From: JBBDXI01 sp040902425
Lineage (GTDB): Bacteria > Planctomycetota > Phycisphaerae > Phycisphaerales > UBA1924
Reading direction: 5' to 3'
Length of the DNA stretch: 20,935 nucleotides
Assembly (NCBI GenBank): GCA_040902425.1
Contig: JBBDXI010000072.1
Coordinates: 1-20,935, forward strand
Below, piece after piece: positions 14,080 to 20,935 of the stretch. The translations under genes were made by a program, and so were the position numbers. Within the stretch, counting starts at the first letter, position 1. Each line of letters starts with the position of its first letter. The notes beneath the pieces are model-generated. The model had not been told where the DNA came from. It worked only from the letters and a program-made list of their open reading frames with translations, and did no database searches.

Positions 14080-15171
14080 ATGAGCCACCCCATGCGCACC
14101 GTCCCCTCCCTCCTGGTGCTCGTTTCGTGCACCACGCTCGCCGCCGCGCAGGAGCCCGCGAAGCCACCCCAGCCGATCGCCCCGGCGACCCCGCCCCCCA
14201 CACAGTCCCCGGCCCGCCCCGCCGCCGAGGCCCGTTTCCTCGACGAACTCACCCGCGAAGCGGCCGCCATCCGCCCCATCGTCGAGACCGACCTCGCCCG
14301 CGCCTTCCTCGACACCGCAGCGCAGCTCCCCGAGATCGAGCCCCGCACGCTGCACCGCAACGCGAAGACCCGCGAGGCCCTCACCGAGGACCAGTTCAAC
14401 GCCCTCCCCGAGGAGAGGCGGGCCGGCTTCACCAAGCGCACCTACGACTCCCGCTTCTACTACACCACCGGCTACGGCTCGCCCACCATCTACGCCCGCC
14501 CCATCGACGTGCTCGCGAAGCACGGCCTCGCCTCGCTGAAGAACAAGAAGGTCATGGACTTCGGCTACGGCATGATCGGCCAGGGCCGCATGATGGCCCT
14601 CCTCGGGGCCGATGTGCACGGCATCGACGTCGAGCCCCTCTTCGCGCTCCTCTACTCCCGGCCCGGCGACACCGGCGAGATTATCTCCGACTCCGGCGAG
14701 CGCGGCCGCCTCACGCTCCACCACGGCCAGTGGCCGGGCGATCCCGCGATCGCCGAGGCTGTCGGCGGCGGCTACGACGCGATCGTCTCCAAGAACACGC
14801 TCAAGATGGGGTACATCCACCCCGCCCGCGAGACCGACACCTCGCGGCTCGTCCACCTCGGCGTCACCGACGAGGAGTTCCTGAAGGCCTCCTTCAACGC
14901 CCTCAAGCCCGGCGCCCTCTTCCTCGTCTACAACCTCAGCCCCAGGCAGACACCCCCCGACAAGCCCTACCTCCCGCACGCCGACGGCAAGTTCCCCTTC
15001 GAGCGATCGCTGGTCGAGCGCACCGGCTTCGAGGTCCTCGAGTGGGACCGCACCGACGACGACGCGGCCAGGGCCGTCTTCGCCGCTCTCGACCCCAGCA
15101 AGCCGCCCGAGTCGTTCAACGAGAGCATCTTCTCGTGGCACACCCTCCTGCGCCGGCCGTCCGCTCGATAG
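14080..15171 (+). CDS. Exported protein with SAM-methyltransferase-like fold
   Basis: The 363-residue product has an N-terminal export signal (MRTVPSLLVLVSCTTLAAAQ). LVSC could be a lipobox with Cys17; otherwise cleavage after AAA is likely. A Pro/Ala-rich linker follows. The C-terminal two thirds resemble a class I methyltransferase: VMDFGYGMIGQG at 158-169 (a variant of the DxGxGxG SAM loop), GADVHGIDVEPLF (the acidic residue after strand 2), YDAIVSKNTLKMGYI, then FNALKPGALFLVYNLSP. An unusual conserved-looking block, YDSRFYYTTGYGSPTIYARP, precedes motif I. An exported SAM-dependent enzyme would be odd because SAM is cytoplasmic, so it may bind another ligand or the signal may be an anchor. 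No substrate can be named. The start is ATG 14080, or ATG 14092 four codons later; neither has a good ribosome site. Confidence 0.82.
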   Translation: MSHPMRTVPSLLVLVSCTTLAAAQEPAKPPQPIAPATPPPTQSPARPAAEARFLDELTREAAAIRPIVETDLARAFLDTAAQLPEIEPRTLHRNAKTREALTEDQFNALPEERRAGFTKRTYDSRFYYTTGYGSPTIYARPIDVLAKHGLASLKNKKVMDFGYGMIGQGRMMALLGADVHGIDVEPLFALLYSRPGDTGEIISDSGERGRLTLHHGQWPGDPAIAEAVGGGYDAIVSKNTLKMGYIHPARETDTSRLVHLGVTDEEFLKASFNALKPGALFLVYNLSPRQTPPDKPYLPHADGKFPFERSLVERTGFEVLEWDRTDDDAARAVFAALDPSKPPESFNESIFSWHTLLRRPSAR

Positions 15172-15261
15172 CACCCGGCCACCACCACCCCGACGATGTG
15201 GCGGGACGGTCCCGATAAGACGCGGCCGCGGGGATCGCCACGCCCCCTGCGCTCCCCTTCT

Positions 15262-15273
15262 GTTCGTACGAAC
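15262..15273. promoter_or_regulatory. 12-bp perfect palindrome upstream of the FIST operon
   Basis: GTTCGTACGAAC is a perfect even palindrome about 78 bases before the FIST gene start, in the 179-base gap that must hold the operon promoter. It is relatively AT-rich against the background. It could be an operator for a dimeric regulator. No regulator is identified, and no clear -35/-10 pair can be assigned. Confidence 0.35.
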
Positions 15274-15350
15274 CGCTGAAGTTGCCCTCATCTTCTTCCG
15301 ATGCTCCCGTGCGACACCCCCGCGGGGCCTTGGCCCAGGAGAAGAACGGA

Positions 15351-16499
15351 ATGCCAGCTACCTCGTCGTTCCTGGAGATGTTCTGCTTTCAGCCGGGCCA
15401 GGGCTGGTCGGCCCTCCCCGCCCTCGATTCCGAGCGGACGCTCGTGGTGGCCTTCGGGTGGAGCGGGCTGGTCTCCGACCCCGGCCCTGTCCGGGAGCTG
15501 CGCCGGGCCTTCCCCCGCGCGCACCTGGTCGGGTGCTCCACGGCGGGAGAGATCTTCGGGACCTCCCTGCGCGACAACACCATCGCCGCCGCGGCGCTGC
15601 GTCTGGAGTCCACGGACCTGGCGACCGTGAGCGCGCCGGTGCGGACGCCGGCCGACTCCGCCCGCGCCGGCGAGCTGATCGCCGAGCAGCTGCGCCGCCC
15701 CGGCCTGCGGGCGGCCCTCGTGCTCTCCGACGGGCTGAAGGTCAACGGCTCGGCGCTGGTGCGGTCCCTGACGGCGGCCCTCCCGCCCGAGGTCGTCATC
15801 ACCGGCGGCCTGGCGGGCGATGGGCCCCGCTTCAAGAGCACGTGGGTCCTGCGCAACGGCGAGCCCTGCGACGGGTTCGTGACGGCGGTGGGCTTCTACG
15901 GCGAGCGCATCCGGGTGGGGCACGGCTCCAAGGGCGGCTGGGATGTCTTCGGGCCCGAGCGCGTCGTCACCCGCTCGGAGGGGAACGTGCTGTACGAGCT
16001 CGATGGCAGGCCGGCGCTCCCGCTCTACAAGAACTACCTGGGGGAGCGCGCCAGCGAGCTCCCGGCCTCCGCCCTCCTGTTCCCCCTCTCGCTCCGCAAG
16101 GACCGCGCCGACGCCACGAGCCTCGTTCGCACGATCCTGTCGGTGGACGAGGCCACCGGGTCGATGACCTTCGCCGGCGACATCCTCCAGGGCCACCTCG
16201 CCCAGCTCATGCGGGCGAACTTCGACCGCCTGATCGAGGGCGCCGCCCAGTCCGCCCTCATGACCCGCTCCCGGTGCGACTCCGACAGGGCCTGCCTCTC
16301 GATCGCCGTGAGCTGCGTCGGGCGCCGACTCGTCCTCGGCGAGCGCACGGAGGAGGAGCTCGAGCGGGCCGCCGAGCTGCTCCCCCCCGGCTCCGCCCAG
16401 GTCGGCTTCTACTCCTACGGGGAGATCTCGCCCTTCGCCAGCGGCGGGTGCGACCTGCACAATCAGACCATGACCCTGACGACGATCGCCGAGGACTGA
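15351..16499 (+). CDS. FIST-domain (FIST N + FIST C) sensory protein
   Basis: FIST domains are small-ligand sensor modules, suggested to bind amino-acid-like compounds. This 382-residue protein is a stand-alone FIST: the N-terminal half has LVVAFGWSG, HLVGCSTAGEIFG, AALVLSDGLKVNGSALVRSL and VVITGGLAGDGPRF. The C-terminal half has LYELDGRPALPLYKNYLG, FPLSLR, FAGDILQGHLAQLM, then GFYSYGEISP and the characteristic ending LHNQTMTLT. There is no signal peptide or membrane helix, so it senses in the cytoplasm. ATG 15351 is supported by AGGAG nine bases upstream; the frame is open further left without a better start. It is the first gene of a three-gene operon, with two bases between its stop and the kinase start. 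It probably presents the ligand state to that kinase (inference). Confidence 0.92.
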   Translation: MPATSSFLEMFCFQPGQGWSALPALDSERTLVVAFGWSGLVSDPGPVRELRRAFPRAHLVGCSTAGEIFGTSLRDNTIAAAALRLESTDLATVSAPVRTPADSARAGELIAEQLRRPGLRAALVLSDGLKVNGSALVRSLTAALPPEVVITGGLAGDGPRFKSTWVLRNGEPCDGFVTAVGFYGERIRVGHGSKGGWDVFGPERVVTRSEGNVLYELDGRPALPLYKNYLGERASELPASALLFPLSLRKDRADATSLVRTILSVDEATGSMTFAGDILQGHLAQLMRANFDRLIEGAAQSALMTRSRCDSDRACLSIAVSCVGRRLVLGERTEEELERAAELLPPGSAQVGFYSYGEISPFASGGCDLHNQTMTLTTIAED

Positions 16500-16501
16500 G
16501 C

Positions 16502-17920
16502 GTGCACACCATCCTGGCACGGCAGCTGAAGCGCGCGGGCGTTGACCCCGCCTCGGGCCCGGGCCCCGGACAATGGCCCGCGCTGGTCGAGGCCGTCGGC
16601 CGCGCCTACGAGCAGGCCGACCACGACCGGTACCTGCTGGAACGGTCCCTGTCCCTCTCCTCGGAGGAGATGGGCGAGCTCCACGCGCAGCTCGCCACCG
16701 AGCGCGACACCATCAGCACCGTCATCTGCTCCCTCGCCGAGGGCGTGTGCGCCGTCGACCGGGCGGGGGCCATCCTCTTCATCAACCCCGAGGCACGCCG
16801 CCTCCTCCGCCTCGGACCCGACCAGGCCGTGCTCGGCGGCAGCCTCACCGCCCTCGTCCGGGCCAGGACGGACCGCCATCCCGACCTCGCCGCCATCCTC
16901 GTCGCGCCCCCGCCCGCGGGCGAGGAGCGCCGGCTCCTGGTCGATGAGGACCCGTCCGCCTTCATATCCCTGACCGTCGCGCCCCTGGGGGCCGGTCGCG
17001 AGGGCCTGGTCCTCTCGCTGCGTGATATCACCGCCCGCAAACGCCTCGAAACGGAGCGTGAGGAGCTCCACCGCCGCCTCATCGACCTCAGCCGCGAGGC
17101 CGGCATGGCCGAGATCGCCGCCGGGGTCCTGCACAACGTCGGCAACGTTCTCGCCAGCGTCAACGTCTCCGCCTCTGTCGCCTCCGAACTCGTCCGCAAC
17201 TCCGCCTGCTCCGCCGTGGCCCGCGTCGCCGCTCTCCTCGAGGCCAACCGCGCCCGCCTCCCCGAGTTCCTCGCCTCCGACCCCGCCGGGAGCAAGGTCA
17301 CCGAGTACCTCGTCCAGCTCGCCTCCACCCTCGCCGCGGAACGCGACGCGGTGCTCGCCGAGCTCACCCAGCTCACCCGCCGCATCGGCCACATCGGCGA
17401 GATCGTCGCCACCCAGCAGTCCTACGCCAAAGCCGCCGGGCTGAACGACTACCACCACGTGCACGACCTGGTCGACGAGGCGCTGCGGGTCACCGAGGCC
17501 GCGATGGAGCGGCACCGGGTCTCCGTCGTCCGCGACCTGCGGCCGGTCGCTCCTGTTCTCGTCGATCGCCACCGCGTCCTGCAGATCCTGGTCAATGTCC
17601 TGACCAACGCCAAGCAGGCCCTCCAGACCGCACCGCGGGAGCAGCGCCGGATCACCGTCGCCGTGTACCCCGAGGGCGGCGAGGTTGTCGTCGAGGTCCG
17701 CGACAACGGGTGCGGCATCCCGCAAGAGCAGCTGAAGCGCATCTTCTCCCACGGCTTTACGACCCGCCCCGGCGGGCACGGGTTCGGTCTCCACAGCGCC
17801 GCCCTCGCCGCCCGCGCCATGAACGGCTCCCTCGGCGTGAGCAGCGACGGACCCGGCACGGGGGCCGCGTTCACGCTGCGCATCCCCGCCGAGCCCGCGC
17901 TCGAACGGAGCGCCGCATGA
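16502..17920 (+). CDS. Soluble PAS-domain sensor histidine kinase partnered with FIST
   Basis: This 472-residue kinase has no membrane segments. The N-terminal ~65 residues (TILARQLKRAGVDP... YEQADHDRYLLERSL) are a type I associate with FIST-linked kinases. A PAS-like domain follows (TISTVICSLAEGVCAVDRAGAILFINPEARRLL to LSLRDITARKRLE), then a coiled segment and the phosphoacceptor box GVLHNVGNVLASVNVS with His211. An inserted helical stretch (about 230-310) separates it from the ATPase domain: N box ILVNVLTNAKQAL, G1 DNGCGIP at 401-407, and G2 GHGFGLH at 425-431. The start is GTG 16502, giving MHTILARQLKRAGVDP, which matches the family N-terminus; no in-frame ATG lies nearby. Its stop overlaps the next start (ATGA), pointing to coupled expression with the response regulator. 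Confidence 0.9.
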   Translation: MHTILARQLKRAGVDPASGPGPGQWPALVEAVGRAYEQADHDRYLLERSLSLSSEEMGELHAQLATERDTISTVICSLAEGVCAVDRAGAILFINPEARRLLRLGPDQAVLGGSLTALVRARTDRHPDLAAILVAPPPAGEERRLLVDEDPSAFISLTVAPLGAGREGLVLSLRDITARKRLETEREELHRRLIDLSREAGMAEIAAGVLHNVGNVLASVNVSASVASELVRNSACSAVARVAALLEANRARLPEFLASDPAGSKVTEYLVQLASTLAAERDAVLAELTQLTRRIGHIGEIVATQQSYAKAAGLNDYHHVHDLVDEALRVTEAAMERHRVSVVRDLRPVAPVLVDRHRVLQILVNVLTNAKQALQTAPREQRRITVAVYPEGGEVVVEVRDNGCGIPQEQLKRIFSHGFTTRPGGHGFGLHSAALAARAMNGSLGVSSDGPGTGAAFTLRIPAEPALERSAA

Positions 17921-20244
17921 GCCGGCTGCCCACCCACCGCCGCATCCTGGTCGTCGATGACAACCCCGAGATCCACGCGGACTTCCGCAAGATCCTGGCG
18001 CCCCAGGCCGCCTCGTCCACGCTCCAGGCGCTCGAGGCCCAGATCTTCGGCGATGCCGCGCCGGCACCCGAGGAGCCCTACGAGCTCGACTTCGCCTTCC
18101 AGGGCCAGGAGGCGCTCGCCAGCGTCCGTGAGGCCCGCACCGCCGGCCGCCCTTTCGCCCTCGCCTTCGTCGACATGCGCATGCCCCCCGGCTGGGACGG
18201 CCTGGAGACCATCGAACGGCTCTGGGAGGTGGACCAGGACCTCCAGGTCGTCATCTGCACCGCCTACACCGAGCGCTCCCGCGAGGAGATCTCCGCCCGT
18301 ACGGGGCGCACCCACCGGCTCGTGATCCTCAAGAAGCCCTTTGAGACCGTGGAGATCGCCCAGCTCGCCTGCGCCATGACCGAGAAGTGGCTCGCCTCCC
18401 GTCTCGCCGCGCTGAAGATGAACCACCTCGAGGAGGCGGTCCGCCTCCGCACCGCCGAGATCGCCGACGCCAACGATCGCCTGCGCGAGCAGGTCGAGAA
18501 GCTGGAGGCGCTCGGGCTCGCTCTCGAAGCGAGCGAGCAGCGCTACGCCCTCGCGGCCCGCGGCGCCAACGACGCCCTCTGGGACTGGGACCTGGACACG
18601 GACCGAATTTATTACTCCGAACGCTGGGCCGCCCTCCTGGGCATCTCTCCGGGCGACCTCGGCGACCGCCCCGGCGCCTGGCTCTCGCGCATCCACCCGA
18701 ATGACGCCGAGGCCTTTCGCCAGGCCCGGGCGGACCACCTCGCCGGGTCCGCCGACCACCTCGAATCCGAGCACCGCGTCCGCGACGCGGCCGGCGCCTA
18801 CCGGTGGGTCCTCTGCCGGGGCATGGCGGTCCGCGACGCCTCCGGGCGCGCCCGGCGCATGGCGGGCTCCGCTTCCGACATCAGCCGGCGCAAGGAGACC
18901 GAGGACCAGCTCCGCCACGGCGCCTACTACGACCGCCTCACCGGCCTCCCCAACCGGACCCTGCTGAAGGAGTGCCTCGAGACCGCGATCCGCGAGCGCG
19001 CGGGCGCCGGCACCCGCTTCGCCCTCATGTTCCTCGACTTCGACCGCTTCAAGGTGGTGAACGACAGCCTCGGCCACCTCGCGGGCGACCAGCTCCTCGT
19101 GGCCCTCGCGGCTCGCCTCGCCCAGTGCGCCCAGCAGAAGCGCCCCGCCCGCGACCACACCATCGCCCGCCTCGGCGGCGATGAGTTTGTCATCCTCCTC
19201 CGCACCGTCCAGGGTGAGCCCGAGGCCGCCGACTTCGCCGCCGCCGTCCACGGAGCCTGCGACGCCCTCATCCCCGTCCAGGGCACCGACGTCCACATCA
19301 GCGCCAGCATCGGCATCGCCCTCGACGACGGCGCCTACGCCTCGCCCGATGAGGTCCTCCGCGACGCCGACACCGCTATGTACCACGCCAAATCCCGCGG
19401 GCGCTCGCGCGATTCGTTCTTCACCGCCGCCATGCGCGAGTCCGCCATCGCCCGGCTCCAGGTCGAGACCGACCTGCGGCGCGCCATCCAGTGCGCCGAA
19501 ATCGCCGTCGTCTATCAGCCCATCATCTGCCTCCGGACCGGACGCATCCAGAGCGTCGAGGCTCTCGCCCGGTGGACCCACCCCGCCCTCGGGCCGATCG
19601 GCCCCGAGCGCTTCATCCCCATCGCCGAGGAGACCGGCCTCATCGTCCCCCTCGGCGAGCACGTCCTCCGCACCGCCTGCCGCGACCTCCGGTCCCTGCG
19701 CGCCCGCGACCCTGGCCTCGCCGAACTCCGCGTCAACGTCAACGTATCCAGCCGCCAGTTCGCCCTCCCCGCCCTCGTCGATGCCGTCTCCTCCGCCATC
19801 GCCGACGCCGGCCTCGACCCGCATGCCCTCGCGCTGGAGGTCACCGAATCCACCATCATGGACGACTTCGCCGCCGCCGCCGCCACCGTCCGCTGCCTCC
19901 GCGAGCACGGCGTCGACATGTACATGGACGACTTCGGCACCGGCTACTCCTCCCTGAGCTGCCTCAAGTCGCTCCCGCTCACCGGCCTCAAGCTCGACCG
20001 CTCCTTCGTCGCGCAGCTCGCCAGCAGCGTCGCCATCCCGGCCATCATCCACGCCGTCGTTACGCTCGCCTCTCACCTCCGCCTCCGTGTCGTGGCCGAG
20101 GGCGTGGAGACACGCGACCAGCTCGCCAGCCTTCTCGCGCTGGACTGCGACCACGGCCAGGGCTACCTCTTCGGCCGCCCCATGCCCGTCGCGCAGCTCA
20201 ACGAGTGGATCGCAACCGCCGACCCGCAGCGCCTCGCCGCCTGA
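17917..20244 (+). CDS. Response regulator REC-PAS-GGDEF-EAL (cyclic di-GMP turnover)
   Basis: The 775-residue protein begins with a receiver domain (ILVVDDNPEIHADFRKIL, phosphoacceptor Asp86 in FVDMRMPPGWDG, then CTAYTER and LKKPF). It contains the ~40-residue insertion around EAQIFGD...ELDFAFQGQEAL usual for this regulator type. A coiled coil leads to a PAS domain (LWDWDLDTDRIYYSERW to SASDISRRKE). The GGDEF domain is intact (RLGGDEFVILL, GGDEF 420-424). The EAL domain is also intact by motifs: EALARW 548-553, NVNVSSRQF, LEVTES, DDFGTGYSSL, KLDRSF, VAEGVET and QGYLFGRPMP. The usual RxxD inhibitory site before GGDEF is not in register; an Asp lies one residue too far. It probably makes or breaks c-di-GMP depending on phosphorylation by the preceding kinase. 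Which activity dominates cannot be read from the sequence. Confidence 0.93.
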   Translation: MSRLPTHRRILVVDDNPEIHADFRKILAPQAASSTLQALEAQIFGDAAPAPEEPYELDFAFQGQEALASVREARTAGRPFALAFVDMRMPPGWDGLETIERLWEVDQDLQVVICTAYTERSREEISARTGRTHRLVILKKPFETVEIAQLACAMTEKWLASRLAALKMNHLEEAVRLRTAEIADANDRLREQVEKLEALGLALEASEQRYALAARGANDALWDWDLDTDRIYYSERWAALLGISPGDLGDRPGAWLSRIHPNDAEAFRQARADHLAGSADHLESEHRVRDAAGAYRWVLCRGMAVRDASGRARRMAGSASDISRRKETEDQLRHGAYYDRLTGLPNRTLLKECLETAIRERAGAGTRFALMFLDFDRFKVVNDSLGHLAGDQLLVALAARLAQCAQQKRPARDHTIARLGGDEFVILLRTVQGEPEAADFAAAVHGACDALIPVQGTDVHISASIGIALDDGAYASPDEVLRDADTAMYHAKSRGRSRDSFFTAAMRESAIARLQVETDLRRAIQCAEIAVVYQPIICLRTGRIQSVEALARWTHPALGPIGPERFIPIAEETGLIVPLGEHVLRTACRDLRSLRARDPGLAELRVNVNVSSRQFALPALVDAVSSAIADAGLDPHALALEVTESTIMDDFAAAAATVRCLREHGVDMYMDDFGTGYSSLSCLKSLPLTGLKLDRSFVAQLASSVAIPAIIHAVVTLASHLRLRVVAEGVETRDQLASLLALDCDHGQGYLFGRPMPVAQLNEWIATADPQRLAA

Positions 20245-20280
20245 CACCAGCCGGCGTCCTCGCCCTGCGGCCGCACGGCC

Positions 20281-20935
20281 TCACCAGTTCGGCGTCGGCG
20301 CCCTGAAACTCTCCATATCGATCGACCTGAAGTACGCGATCGTCTTCGCCAGCCCCTCCCGCAGCGGCACCTTCGGCTCCCACCCCAGCTTGCTCTTCGC
20401 CAGCTCGATCACCGGCTGCCGCTGCATCGGGTCATCCTCCAGCGCCGGCTTCGTCACGACCTTCGACTTCGACCCCGTCATCTCCAGCACCGTCTCCGCC
20501 AGCGCTCTGATGGTGAACTCCCCCGGGTTCCCCAGGTTGACCGGCCCGACGAAACTGTCCGGCCCGTTCATCATCCGGATGATCCCGTCCACCAGGTCAT
20601 CCACGTAGCAGAACGACCGCGTCTGCTTCCCGTCCCCGTAGATCGTGATGTCCTGCCCCAGCAGCGCCTGGCGGATGAAGTTGCTCACCACCCGCCCATC
20701 AAACGGGTGCATCCGCGGCCCGTAGGTGTTGAAAATCCGCACCACGCGGATGTTCACCCGGTTGCTCCGGTGGTAGTCGAAGAACAGCGTCTCCGCCGCC
20801 CGCTTCCCCTCGTCGTAGCACGCGCGCGGACCGATCGGGTTCACGTTCCCGCGGTAGCTCTCCGGCTGCGGGTGCACCGTCGGGTCGCCGTACACCTCGC
20901 TGGTGCTCGCCTGCAGCACCTTCGCCCGGCAGCGC
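20281..20935 (-). CDS. UDP-glucuronate decarboxylase-type NAD-dependent epimerase (5' end cut by window edge)
   Basis: About 218 C-terminal residues are present. The frame runs off the right edge, so the start is outside. The sequence LQASTSEVYGDP, NPIGPRACYDEGKRAAE (catalytic Tyr and Lys of YxxxK), FNTYGPRMHPFDGRVVSNFI, YGDGKQTRSFCYVDDLVDG, NLGNPGEFTIRALAE and LGWEPKVPLREGL is closely that of UDP-xylose synthases, extended SDR enzymes that convert UDP-glucuronate to UDP-xylose. The product would feed extracellular polysaccharide or lipopolysaccharide synthesis. A dTDP-glucose dehydratase is a less likely alternative because of the NPIGxRxCYDEGKR block. It converges with the signalling operon, with 36 bases between stops and no clear terminator. 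Confidence 0.9.
   Translation of the reverse strand, partial: RCRAKVLQASTSEVYGDPTVHPQPESYRGNVNPIGPRACYDEGKRAAETLFFDYHRSNRVNIRVVRIFNTYGPRMHPFDGRVVSNFIRQALLGQDITIYGDGKQTRSFCYVDDLVDGIIRMMNGPDSFVGPVNLGNPGEFTIRALAETVLEMTGSKSKVVTKPALEDDPMQRQPVIELAKSKLGWEPKVPLREGLAKTIAYFRSIDMESFRAPTPNW

Noticed and set aside
17449..20247. A 932-codon minus-strand open frame opposite the response regulator
   Set aside because: It is a Gly/Ala/Val/Glu-rich shadow of the REC-PAS-GGDEF-EAL gene, in which every motif is present on the plus strand.
1..20935. tRNA or rRNA genes, insertion sequences, integrase or prophage genes
   Set aside because: No such sequence was recognised on either strand. The putative foreign segment at 4297-6258 has no transposase or terminal inverted repeats that I can see.

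Overview
The window is about 21 kb of very GC-rich, densely packed bacterial DNA. It most likely comes from a member of the Planctomycetota, probably a Phycisphaerae-like lineage. The pointers are the extreme G/C use at third codon positions, a small two-helix membrane protein ending in a CxxCGY...CPECG zinc ribbon (a type I associate with planctomycetes), an N-terminally extended PilB/GspE-type ATPase, and short palindromic repeats lying in frame inside genes. The assignment is an inference from gene style; no rRNA or other marker is present.

Left part (1-4296): a truncated PilB/GspE secretion/pilus ATPase reads left. It diverges across a 305-bp hairpin-rich gap from a CoaB-only phosphopantothenate-cysteine ligase. 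coaB overlaps (ATGA) a 702-residue fusion of an RluA-type pseudouridine synthase and a class I SAM methyltransferase, and that fusion carries two in-frame repeat insertions. Positions 4297-6258 look foreign: a secreted ankyrin-repeat protein, a decayed second copy of the methyltransferase 3' end, and the zinc-ribbon membrane protein, with visibly less extreme GC than the neighbours.

Middle part (6248-15171): a thioredoxin/peroxiredoxin-like protein (CNHC motif), divergent from a 923-residue GH63-type glycoside hydrolase. Next, on the minus strand, comes a translationally coupled trio: secreted protein, ECF sigma factor, single-TM candidate anti-sigma protein. Then follow an MBL-fold/double-rhodanese sulfur enzyme, a ThpR-type 2H phosphoesterase carrying a palindrome insertion, and on the plus strand an exported protein with a SAM-methyltransferase-like fold.

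Right part (15351-20935): a tightly linked signalling operon made of a FIST-domain sensor, a soluble PAS histidine kinase and a REC-PAS-GGDEF-EAL response regulator. It probably converts a cytoplasmic small-molecule signal into a change in cyclic di-GMP. It converges on a truncated UDP-glucuronate decarboxylase-type sugar epimerase gene used in surface polysaccharide synthesis.

The most unusual signal is a set of five short hairpins from three unrelated sequence families that share one architecture: two complementary arms around a GGA trinucleotide. In every case GGA lies on the sense strand of the host or downstream gene. Three of the five copies sit in frame inside enzymes and two lie in the leader of coaB.
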